Both the position numbers and the translations under genes were made by a program. From assembly GCA_002049455.2 (NCBI GenBank), contig KV918815.1:247220-311219 (forward strand): DNA of 64,000 nt, given 5' to 3'. Position 1 is the first letter of the stretch; every line of letters starts with the position of its first letter. Under the pieces are notes generated by a model. That model ran no database searches. It had not been told where the DNA came from and saw only the letters and a program-made list of their open reading frames with translations. This document shows, one piece after another, positions 28,319 through 38,794 of this stretch. The DNA is from Porphyra umbilicalis (lineage: Eukaryota > Rhodophyta > Bangiophyceae > Bangiales > Bangiaceae).

Positions 28319-30424
28319 AACGTCGATTATCGTAAAAATATGGACAGCGTGTCCCCACGTGACTAACTTGGCACCATATGCGGAAACCAGCACCACCGAC
28401 CACGTACCGTATGCCGAATTCCCGCAAACGCGCCATAAACGATTTACAGCGGACAGATCAGTCCAACCGGAGAACCCGCGGGTGAGTTCGGAAGCAGTCG
28501 CGAAGCACGGGTCGGCTTCAGCATAGAAGCCAGATATGTGGACGCCAGAGGTCGATTACCGACTGTTCCGAACTGGGCCGGCCTGTTATAGACGAACTGG
28601 GGCGCTGTCAGTGGCTTAGGAGGGCTCCGAGACGATCGTGAAGGTCACTACGTGTGACATTCTTGATCGCATCGTCTACGTTTGGCGCTGGGCCGTCGGC
28701 ATCCCTGGGTAGTTCGTGCCCTATCACCTACCGGCCCCGGTCAAACATCACCCAGGCTAACACTAGTCAACGTGTGAGATGGCAGTCGACTGGCGTACGC
28801 TTCGCTGCCGTGCTTCGATCTCTGCGAACAATCTGCAGGACGTCGGTGCCCGTATGGGAGCTGTCACTTCCGACCACGAACTATCTGACACACTCTCGCT
28901 CGAGGCAGCATAACGAGCCGGAGAGACACCAGCAGGGCCACTTTTGCAAGCATGCCGCGTGGTGAGAACTGTCGAGATTCCCATGTACTGCATGACGGCC
29001 CCGTGGGGGCCGGTCACTCCCAACGCGTCGCCACGTCGTGCCATGCGGCCGGCGGACCTGTTTCTGCGTATACAGTAGTGGCTGATCCCCTCTGGGTGGC
29101 CGACCAGGCCGGGAGCTTCGCTACCTGGCCACCAGACGCCATCTCAGCAGGATGGGGCGCAAGAGCGGGCGCAGGAGAGGGTGCCCCTCGCTGTACTCCA
29201 CAGAACAGGCCTGATTGGCCGTAGTTCGTTGCTCCGATCGAGCTTCGCGCTCCCCCGAGCAACGTTGTCCGTGCGGTCGCTTCCGAGATCAAGTTATGGC
29301 GCGTCTCCAAAGAATGATCAGATCTGAGTTACGCTCACGGCAAGTCACAGCAATTCTCAGCTACTCACAGCGCAGAATTAAAACTGCTGTGACCACCCTT
29401 GCCTGCCACAGAGCCATCCAGGAGCGCTCAGCATACAAGTTTATTTCAAAGCACAGTCACAGCACGGTGACAGCATGCTGTTACTTGCAGTAGAGCTTGA
29501 TCAGTCGAAACGCAGTTGGGAAAGGGATATGGGGACCACGGTGAAGTGGTTGAGTGGCACGAGCTTGTGTTTGTGTGTGCGATCGTGCTTTGTTGGTTGT
29601 CCCAAGGTTCGCCCGCTTTTCACGACCGAGAGCATCTCTCAGGTAGTCCCCACCGGCCGAAGTGCTCCCTCCTTTCGCGCCCACAGCGACGCCCACGCCC
29701 TCGCACCAAATCGAATCACTCACCAAATCAAAAGCCACTAGAGCAAAGCGAAGGTCAAATCCAATCATGCCAAACGTAATGCCCCAAGATGATCCAACAC
29801 GAATGTGTGCAACTTGACCACGTCTTGCAAATATACCATCTGGGGTACCATAGGGGTCACCGACCATCATCCATCCGCGAACCGCCAGTGTTGTCGGCGA
29901 CGAGCATCACAGTCCAACATGCTCGGATCCGATCATTCTTTGGCGACGCGCCATCGGTCGAGCGTGTCACCGTTCTGAGAACCGCGCTGCACAGGAAATG
30001 CCCTGAGACACGTGGTGATCATGAACCTGGCACCAAGTCGCTTGACGATCGCCTCCATGACCGCATATTTAGGCCAGATTCTGTACCCAATAGGCTTCGT
30101 GTCACAGTTTTTAGCAACGATCGGTCTACGATCGCCCTCGCACGCAGCTACGATTGCTCATCGACACGCGACGTGCGCGGCAGAGTCAGCTGGGACGTCT
30201 GGGCCGGTTGAGTTCGGAAGGTTACAAGCATCAGCACGTGCTCTTATTTCCACGAAAAAAAATGTAGCCTACCCTTTTTTTTGACAAGTACATGGCCTCG
30301 GTCAGCATCAGTTCGGAAAGGCTCGACGCCAGTTCGACAGCTAATCAAACAACTACACGCTTGTTTACGTGGCGCTCTTAAATAGTTCGAAAACGGCTCG
30401 ATACGGACGCTTTTGGTGCTGCTC
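28319..30424. repeat. right arm of palindrome 1
   Basis: Inverted copy of 24763-26868. Differences found by eye are mostly single transitions, plus the diverged outermost 40 bp. It contains the mirrored copy of the dispersed repeat at about 29497-29757. Confidence 0.85.
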
Positions 30425-30426
30425 TA

Positions 30427-30941
30427 AGGTGTGCGGAGGAGGTGCTGCGCTCGTGTTCAAGTGGCTCGACGCCCGGTGCCCGCTCATCCTTAGGTTCCGC
30501 GTCGCCGTTGGTGGCTGTGGTGCGCTCTGCACTACCTACTCTCAAGGTGCTCAATCCCGCCCCCCCCCCCCCTCGCAACACGAATGGCGCTGCATCCGCG
30601 GCGGAGTCGCCGATCTTACTGCCGCCGTCACCGCCGCTGTTGCGGCACGCCAGACCGCCGCGCGGCGGCGGCGGCGGCGCGGGGCACGGCACGAGTTACG
30701 TCGGGCGGCGGGCGGTCGGGCGTCGGCAGTTGCGGTGTGCCTGGTGGGTTTTCCTTCTCTGTGACACTTGCCTTGCCTCCGCCTTTTGGGGCTTCATGCT
30801 CTGAGGTGCACATTGCACTTCGCGCCTTCTTTGAAGCGAAGGGGCCGGCAGTGCTGTGGAGTGCGATCGACTGAGTGCAGAGAATTCGCATCAGAAAAAG
30901 AGTTGTCAGTCCATGCCTTCCCGTGGAGGCGGGCAATCGGC
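30427..30941. other. short GC-rich gap
   Basis: Lies between palindrome 1 and the first family A LTR. Short Ala/Pro/Arg frames on both strands; nothing recognised. Confidence 0.35.
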
Positions 30942-31342
30942 TGTCGCATATCTCTGCTCCCAATTGGCAATTGCCGACAAGTAGCCCCCATTACAGGCCA
31001 AAGCCCATGTATTGTGGGAATTGGCCTGTGGCACGCCCTTTGGGGGATGACTTCCGCATTGCTCGTTTTTTATTGTTTGTTTGCTTGCCTGTCTTATCTG
31101 TCTGCCGGAACTCATTTCGATCGCTTGTGGTCGGACGGTCGATCGACCAGTGCCCTCGTTTATATTATTATAATCACCATGGGTCCGGGGTCGCCGTCGG
31201 AGGCACCACCCGGCTCCCCATCGGATGCCCTTCAAAAAAAAGGTCTTTCTTCCTCGCCGCGACGGCGATAGAACTCGCTTTATTGCTTGGCTGCGGTCGG
31301 TCTCAATACACTGGTCATTGCACCAATTTTATTTATACCACA
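30942..31342 (+). repeat. family A LTR, copy 1 (5' LTR)
   Basis: 401 bp bounded by TG...CA (TGTCGCATATC ... TTATACCACA). It aligns along its length with 35985-36372. It is followed by TT and a primer binding site. The inner segment with CTTCAAAAAAAAGGTC is well conserved between copies. Confidence 0.8.
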
Positions 31343-31344
31343 TT

Positions 31345-31362
31345 TGGTGGAGCAGCGGGGGT
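31345..31362 (+). promoter_or_regulatory. primer binding site, family A copy 1
   Basis: TGGTGGAGCAGCGGGGGT starts two bases after the LTR end, the usual position, and begins with the TGG complementary to a tRNA CCA end. The donor tRNA would end ACCCCCGCTGCTCCACCA; identity unknown. Confidence 0.65.
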
Positions 31363-31572
31363 TACCCTCGCCTTCATCGTGCCTCGCGGCACGGTGTTCC
31401 CGAGAACTTTCTCGCTGCCTCGCGGCATTGTGACGGTGTCGATACGGTCGCTTGGCGCGCGGGGCGTAAGCCATCGACTTGTGGGCGTGGTGCCGGGGGC
31501 ATCGCGGTTGAGATCTTCGACGTTGGCTCGCAGGGCGTTAGCCAAGTCGGAACACTTTGTTCAGGTCTCAGT

Positions 31573-33153
31573 ATGTCTACTGGCGGTACCGGCGGCAATC
31601 GGAGAGCCAGAGACGGCAAGTTGCCAGCTGGCTACCCGCCGCCATGCGGAGGACAAGGCATTTCTGCCTCCTCCGACGCCCCAACGGACGGATCACCCAC
31701 TCCTCCCATCCCTGCGGATCAACCCGCCTCCGGTCAGATGCAGGTGGTGGAGAGCCTGAAGGCGGCCGTTGAAGCACTTCAACGACGCCTAACGGCCCTT
31801 GAACAAACTAGCGAGTCTCTTGCGCGAGCCACTGACAAGTTGGTCGATGACGTCGAGGCCCTGCGCAAGGTTGACTCCCACGAGGAGGAACGCCGTGTGG
31901 CTAAGTCTTGCCGCCATTCGGGCGACAAGACCAAGAACGTCAAGAAGACAAGCATGGTTACTAAAGACAAGTCCGTCCGCAAGAACGATCCGGCTAACGC
32001 CGCATTTTCCTCATCTTCCGATAATTCTGTCTCTGGGTCAAGCCCGACGTCGTCGGACGACGACAACTCCAACGTGACGGACACGTCCTCTTCGGACGAC
32101 GGCCATGGGCCGCCAGGCCCGCCATCGCCCCCAAGTGGGTCCTCGCGGAGCGACAGCTCGAGCAAGTCGGACGCGGCCGCACGCAAGCGCCCCGGGATCC
32201 CCACCAAACGGAAGGAGCGACTTGAAACAGCCGATAGGATCAAGGTGATCCGCCCGGGTAATAGCCGCTGCAAGACACTACTGGGCTACAGGACGTTCTT
32301 CCTGATCCGCCGTCAACTGACGTATACGCCGAAGGAGGCACAACGGTCGCATGGTCTCAACAAACGTTCAGACGGAGCGTTCCATGGGCAACAGCCATTC
32401 ACGGGAGCCCTGCCCTTGGGCATCTTCACGTTCTTAACGACCTTTCGCCGCGCGTGCGACGCGGCTGAACTGACGCACGGGCAAGCCCTTCCGCTCATGG
32501 TCTTTCGACTAGCCGGCAACGTCAAGATGGCCTTCTCCGGCGCGCTTAACAGCACCCTCGGACGTCAGCGATATGCCATCCATACATACGGAGATTCCGT
32601 CAACTGGCTTCTTTCGAAGTATGCGACTCACGCAACTATGGCTAACGCCTTCCAAGACATCATAACGATGAAGGAACAAGACAACGAGGCGCCCACGGCC
32701 TTTGCTCCCCGCTGGGAAACGCAATGCGACCTTCTGAACGGTTTGTTCGACATCCAAGACGTTAAGGACATCTTCAAAACAGGTCTTTGGGACCTTGTGC
32801 AAGCGCACGTTCGGGTTTTGAATGACCAATTCCCGGATCGGACTCTTTCCGAGACGGTTGCTACATCCCAGATGTACTGGGACGGCACCAACAAGCTGCG
32901 CTTGCAGCTCAAGATGACCCGCCCAACGGCAATCGAAGTCGCTTACGCGACACAGGACCAGCGGACGACGACGGAACGACCGTTCACACCGGCTCGCACC
33001 CCGCCGCCCCCGCGGGCCACCGTCCCTCAAACCAATCGGGCTGACATCTGTTACAATGGAAACAAGCCGGGGCACTTTGCCGCACAGTGTGCCGAACTAT
33101 ATCGCCCTCGCGAACGTTGCCAACCGCCTATGGGCGTTCATGCGACTGCCGAC
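31573..33153 (+). pseudogene. gag, family A copy 1 (interrupted)
   Basis: The start is the ATG at 31573 (MSTGGTGGNRRARDGK), conserved in copy 2 at 36603. Features in order: Gly/Pro-rich N-terminus; a coiled-coil-like stretch (VVESLKAAVEALQRRLTALE); a Ser/Asp-rich acidic linker; the capsid-like core (FTGALPLGIFTFLTTFRRAC, then NWLLSKYATHATMANAF); and a zinc knuckle at about 33050-33091 reading CYNGNKPGHFAAQC, in which the second Cys is Gly. The hAT-type insertion at 33154 cuts the frame, which runs on to a stop at 33180 inside the insertion. Confidence 0.75.
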
Positions 33154-34909
33154 CAGGGGTTGTCATGGATATATCCCTGAGGAGTATATCCATGCATTAT
33201 ATTCGTATCCACTTCGGATACGCGCCAGGGACGCATATTCTGAATGTATTTTGAGAAAGAGAGGGGAGGATATATATATCCTGTGCGACAAGAATTGCAA
33301 GATTATATCAGATCCGTATCCCAGGTATGAGAGTCAGGATACAGGGATATACAAGATTATTAAACTCCTCGGGCCAGCAGAGGTCCGGTAAAACGCAGTC
33401 CACTTCTCTTTTCACAGTCCGACCATCGGACGATTTATGTGCAAGCATGTTGCAGCGACAAGCGGCAATCCTGCCCGACCCGGAAGGAACCGTTCAAGCA
33501 CGCGACTCGGCCCGCTTGCGATATCAGCAAAGTGTGACACGAGTTTCAGAATGGTCCTTCTGAGAGCATCTCCACCAATGGAGCCAACCGTCCAACCAAA
33601 CGGCCACGTGTGAGCAACGTGTGGCGCTTTCACTAGCTCTCCAAAGGCATAGCAAAAACTAAACAGATCACGTCTCAAACTTGGACACGCCTCGACGTCT
33701 CTGGCGATGGGCCTCTTTCGTGGCACGCCAGTATTTCCACAGACGCACCACGGAGAATCTCCATGACTGCCAGATCGTCTCGCAACTGTCTGCAAGCCAC
33801 GGGTCACGCTTTCCATTGGATTTCGCGGTCGGAACAGGGAATCAGGGGTTGGTCAAATGACCCGGGGCGTCTCCAAACAGGACTGTTTGGAGCGGTGATG
33901 CCGGTCAAGCTCCAAAAGAAGGGCGATCCCGCGAGGCCGCCACGAGATGCATTAAGGGATGAGAAAAAGTGAGGAGGGCTATTTTCGGGCCGTCACACCA
34001 CCGTCACACACTAGTTTTGGTCCTCGCTTTCTCCACCCATACCCCCGTTGGCCGAACGGTGCCACGTTTGACTGTTTCGACGGTTGGAGCCATTGGTGGA
34101 GATGCTCTGAGGACCGTTCGTGGGCGGGGAACCACCTGCGCAGCATGCCCATAACCGACGTCAAGAGCACGTCTGCCTTTGCGTGTTTTCGGACGAACAG
34201 ATTATCTGCAAACCGCCCTGGGGCTCTGTCAAGGCTGGTTTTTTCCAGAAAAGGCGCCAAAACCATCTGTTCGCCGGGATAGATGCATCTCCACTCGTAA
34301 AAAGAGAGAAGCAGCATAAGACGTATACACTTCCCCCTTCCAGAAAGAGAGAGAGATGGAGAAGTATTTATGGCCCTGCTCGCAGGCGCAATGTGCGGGG
34401 TGAGGATTGATTCCTGTTCTCGCAAACACAAATATGCAAGGACCTCGCATTGGATGGCCTCTGAGAGCCTGTCAATGGGGGTCGATCTGTTTTTTGCACA
34501 AGAATTCTGTTTCCTCAAACAGGAACACGGGCCTCCAAGAGGCTCAAAACAGGCAAAAACAGACGTGCTTTTGAGGACGGTTCTGGGCCCGCTGCGCTAG
34601 ACCGCGCCGGTTGGGGCGCACATATCAAATGTGAATGTCACATCGTACTTGAACTCCATCTAGCACTCAACAAGTGTCGGAATGGCGTCTTTCTCTGGCC
34701 CTAATTGTGCGGCCTGGCGGACTTGTAGAAATATAACCGGATACGATAATCGTATTCAGATACGGGTATAATTGTCGTAATAATCCGGTTTCGGAGGCAG
34801 ATATCCGGATACGGATCTTAGTTAAGCGAGTTATCCGTAATCAGATACACGGCATCGGCGTGTATCCGTATCATATTTCGCCTCGAAACGCATATCCTGA
34901 CAACCCTTG
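33154..34909. mobile_element. hAT-type nonautonomous DNA transposon
   Basis: Inserted in family A copy 1. The ends are CAGGGGTTGTCATGGATAT and, reverse-complemented, CAAGGGTTGTCAGGATAT. The flanking 8-mers are CTGCCGAC (33146-33153) and TTGCCGAC (34910-34917), an 8-bp target duplication with one mismatch, as in hAT. Both ends are AT-rich and packed with GGATA/TATCC motifs in both orientations, probable transposase-binding sites. The middle has only short frames, so there is no transposase. Removing it aligns copy 1 with copy 2. Confidence 0.75.
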
Positions 34910-34917
34910 TTGCCGAC

Positions 34918-35984
34918 GGTAACGTCGAAGATGACGAGATCGAACATCCGGCCGACGCCGTGGAGGACACGAAAAACGCCTAGGCCGGGTGCCCGACTTG
35001 GGGTTGCCCGGCGGAACGCGAAAGCGTACGGTGACAAAATTGTTGCGCCGTGCCTTGCAGCACTACGAGATCGCCGCCCCGCTTGGTCCGTGCATGCGCG
35101 TGATGCGGAGCTGCCGCCCTATACTTGACACGGGCGCCGGGGTGAACATAGTGCGAACTAGTGTTCTCCCTGCAAACTGGATGGCTTACGCCGAGGAGTT
35201 GACCACGCTTCCGCGCAACCGAGATGCAAACAAAAATTGTCTCGTGACGAAATATGCCATTTATCTGTATGTCGACACCGGATGTGTACGTCTAATTGAC
35301 CGATTCCTCGTTTCCGAGGACTTGTCAGACCCGTGCATCCTTGGCACCGAGTTCATTGAACAAAACATCAAGGCAATTCTTCAGCGTTTGCGTAAGATCG
35401 TCTGGCAGGAACACGTGCGCTGCACGGAGGAACTGCCTCGGTCAACTTCAATCCTGGCTTGTCCTAATGACAGTGCCTGGGACCGTCATTGGCAAGACAA
35501 ACCCGCAAGGGTGCGAGCCTGTGAACAGGTACGTGTCGACGGAGAATAAGAAGAGTGGATCATGGCCACATATGACACCCCTGGTATGGATACCATCACA
35601 CCGAACGTTCGGTTATGCCGACATAATTCAATGGCGGTCGCCCGCGGCCTTGCCATCGTCAAGCCCGACGAACCCTTCTTTGTCAAGTTATGCAACTTTG
35701 GCAATGACCAAGTCATTGTTCGCAAGAACTCAACCTTGAAGTGTGCAGAGCCCTAGCAAGGGCCGATGTTGTCCGCCGTCTTGGATGACGACTGTCCAAA
35801 AGATGGAACCGATACTTCATCGGACGACGCGAGTCGTGACCAACTCTAGAGTCTCGACCTCGGTGAGGCTCCCGAGTATCTGCACAAGCAGATTCGAGAC
35901 ATGGTCAAGACGTATTCGTCTACGTGGGATGAAACCCTTGGCGTCATCCGTGCTACGGAGCACGCCATCGCCACTCCTCCAGAC
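34918..35984 (+). pseudogene. protease and pol start, family A copy 1
   Basis: The frame at 34989-35549 contains the retropepsin motif ILDTGAGVNIV and a matching ILGTEFIE flap region. After a stop at 35547-35549 the same frame resumes (MATYDTPGMDTITP, then VKLCNFGNDQVIVRKN), with further stops at 35754-35756 and 35847-35849, and reaches LGVIRATEHAIATPP just before LTR 2. This matches copy 2 at 38255-39240. Protease would process Gag-Pol; this copy cannot. Confidence 0.7.
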
Positions 35985-36372
35985 TGTAGCATATCTCTGC
36001 TCGCAATTGGAAAATTGCCACTGGTAGCCCCCTTGACAGGCTGAATCCACGGATTTGTGTGACTCGGCTTGTGGCAAGCCCTTTGGGGGGTTACTTCCGC
36101 CTGGTTCATTTTCTTGTTTGCTTGTCTGTCCTTTTTGTTTGCCGGCACTCATTACGATCGATTGATCGGATGGTCGATCGACCAGTGCCGTTGTTTCTAT
36201 TAAACCACCGTGGGTCCGGGGTCGCCGTCGTGGGCACCACCCGGCTTTCCATCGGATGCCCTTCAAAAAAAGGTCTTTCTTCCTCGCCGCGACGGCGATA
36301 GAACTCGCTTCATTGCTCGGCTACGGTCGGTCCCAATACACTGGTCAATGCACCAATTTTATTCATACCACA
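35985..36372 (+). repeat. family A LTR, copy 2 (5' LTR)
   Basis: 388 bp, TGTAGCATATC ... CATACCACA, followed by TT and a primer site at 36375. Compared with 30942-31342 it has several small indels in the first 200 bp and few changes in the last 150 bp. Confidence 0.8.
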
Positions 36373-36602
36373 TTTGGCGGAGCAGCGGGGGTTACCCTCG
36401 CCTTCATCGTGCCTCGCGGCACGGTGTTCCCGAGAACTTTCTCGCTGCCTCGTGGCATTGTGACGGTGTCGATACGGTCGCTTGGCGCGCGGGGCGTAAG
36501 CCATCGACTTGTGGGCGTGGTGCCGGGGGCATCGCGGTTGAGATCTTCGACGTTGGCTCGCAGGGCGTTAGCCAAGTCGGAACACTTTGTTCTGGTCCCA
36601 GT

Positions 36603-38300
36603 ATGTCTTCTGGTGGATCTGGCGGCACTCGGCGAGCCAGAGACGGAAAGCTGCCAGCTGGCTACCGGCCGCCGGGCGGGGGACAAGGCACTCCTGCCGC
36701 TTCCAACGCCCCAACGGACGGTGCTCCTTCTACTCCCATCCCTGCGGATCAAGCTGCCTCTGAGCAACTGCAGGTGGTGGAGAACCTGAAGGCGTCGGTT
36801 GAAGCACTTTAACGTCGTCTGACGGTCCAAGAACAGACAAACGAGGCTCTGGCGCGAGCCAATGACAAGTTGGTCGGCGATGTCGAGGCCCTGCGCCAGG
36901 TCGACTCCCATGAGGAGTAACGCCGGGTGGCTAAGTCTCGCTGTCTGTCGGGCGACAAGATCAAGACTGCCAAGAAGAAGTCAAGGATGATGAAAGGCAA
37001 ATCCGTCCGCAAGGACGAACAGGCTAACGCCGTGTCTTCATCATCCTCCGATGATTCCGCCTCTGGATCGAACCCGACGTTGTCTGATGACGACAACTAG
37101 AACGAAACGAGCACCTCGTCCTCGGATGACGGTCACGGGCCAGCGGGCCCACCGTCGCCCCCGAGTGGGTCCTCGCCGAGCGAAAGCTCGAGCGAGTCTG
37201 ACACGACAACGCGCAAGCGTTCAACGGTCCCTGCCAAATGCAAGGAGCGTATTGAAAAAGCCGACAGGATCAAGGTGATCCACCCGGCTAACAGCCGCTT
37301 CAAGACGCTCCTGGACTACAGGACGTACTTCCTTATCCGCCGTCAACTGACGAACACGCCTAAGGAGGCGCAACGGTCGCACCGTCTCAACAAACGTTTA
37401 GACGGAGCGTTCCACGGGCAACAGCCATTCACGGGAGCCCTGCCCTTGGGCATCTTCACGTTCTTAACAACCTTCCGTCGCGCGTGCAATGCGGCTGAAC
37501 TGACGCACGGGCACGCCCTTCCGCTCATGGTCGTTCGACTAGCCGGCAAAGCCAAGATGGCCTTCTCCGGCGCGCTTAACAGCATACTTGGGCGTAAACG
37601 CTACGCAATCCGTAAGTACGGGGATGCCGTCAACTGGCTTCTCTCGAAGTACGCGACGCACGCAACTATGGCTAACGCCTACAAAGACATCAGCACGATG
37701 AAGCAACAGGATAGCGAGTCACCCACGGCCTTTGGTCACCGCGTGGAGACGCAATGCGACCTTCTGAACGGTTTGTTCGACATCCAAGACGTTAAGGACA
37801 TCTTCATAACAGGTCTTTGGGACCTTGTGCAAGCGCACGTTCGGGTTTTGAATGACCAATTCCCGGATCGGACTCTTTCCGAGACGGTTGCTACATCCCA
37901 GATGTACTGGGACGGCACCAACAAGCTGCGCTTGCAGCTCAAGATGACCCGCCCAACGGCAATCGAAGTCGCTTACGCGACACGGGACCAGCGGACGACG
38001 ATGGAACGACCGTTCACACCGGTTCGTACTCCGCCGCCCCCTCGAGCCGCCGTCCCTCAAGCCAATCGGGCTGACATCTGTTACAGCTGTGACAAGCCGG
38101 GGCACTTTGCCGCACAGAGTGCCGAACCTTATCGCCCTCGCGAGCGTCGGAAACAGATTATCAGCGTCCATGCCATTGCAGATGGTGACGCCGAGGAAGA
38201 CGAGGTCGAGCATACGAACGACGCCGTCGAGGACTCGAAAAACGTCAAAGCCGGGTGCCCGACCAAGGGTTGCCCGGCGGAACGCGAAAGCGTACGGTGA
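36603..38300 (+). pseudogene. gag, family A copy 2 (three stops)
   Basis: One frame from the ATG at 36603 (MSSGGSGGTRRARDGK) to the stop at 38298-38300, broken by stops at 36810-36812, 36918-36920 and 37098-37100. From 37275 it is open for 341 codons and holds the capsid core and a zinc knuckle CYSCDKPGHFAAQS, in which the last Cys is Ser, a different loss from that of copy 1. The last 15 codons overlap the protease frame in the -1 register. Confidence 0.75.
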
Positions 38301-38794
38301 CAAGACTCTTACTTCATGCCCTTCGGCACTACGAGATCGCAGCCACGCCAGGCCCATGCCTGCGCGTAATGCGAAGTGGCCGCCCTGTCCTAGACACGGG
38401 CACCGGGGTCAACATAGTACGCACTAGTATGCTCCCAAAGAATTGGATGGCTTACGCCGAGCAACTGACTACGCTACCGCGTATCCGAAACGCGAATATT
38501 AACCGCCTCGTCACCGAGTACGCCATACATATGTACGTTGACACCGAAGGGGTGCGCATCTTCGATCGCTTCCTCGTTTCTGACAACTTTTCAGTACCGT
38601 GCATCCTCGGCAGTCAGTTCATTGAACGCAACATCGAGGGCATCTTGCCGCGCTTGCGCAAGATCGTCTGGCAAGAGCACGTGCGCTGCACGGAGGAACT
38701 ACCTCTGCCAACACCGATCTTAGCTTGTCTTAAGGACAGCGCGTGGGACCGCCACTGGCAATATAGACCCGCTCGGGTTCGAGCCTGCAAATAG
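38255..38794 (+). pseudogene. retropepsin-like protease, family A copy 2
   Basis: The frame lies -1 to gag and overlaps its end. Active-site motif VLDTGTGVNIV (DTG at about residue 46 of this frame) with the downstream ILGSQFIERNI. The overlap contains TCGAAAAACGTC, where G AAA AAC in the gag frame could be a -1 slip site. The frame stops at 38792-38794 (TAG) but continues in the same register into RT, so protease and RT were one polyprotein. Confidence 0.6.

Larger units (their letters stand above)
24763..30424. mobile_element. 5.7-kb palindromic (foldback-like) element
   Basis: Two arms of about 2.1 kb (24763-26868 and 28319-30424) are inverted copies, more than 99 percent identical in the stretches I compared except for the outer 40 bp, which are clearly diverged. 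The outer ends read GAGCAGCGCC and GAGCAGCACC and are flanked by TA on both sides (24761-24762, 30425-30426), a weak signal. No transposase is seen. It may be a foldback or long-TIR element, or an inverted segmental duplication. Confidence 0.6.
30942..35984 (+). mobile_element. Ty3/gypsy retrotransposon family A, copy 1 (truncated)
   Basis: Order on the plus strand: 5' LTR, primer binding site, gag, protease, start of RT. It is interrupted by a hAT-type element (33154-34909) and ends at 35984, where the LTR of copy 2 begins, shortly before the RT core would start. In-frame stops in the pol part and a broken zinc knuckle show it is dead. Its GC content is lower than that of the surrounding DNA. 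Confidence 0.8.
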
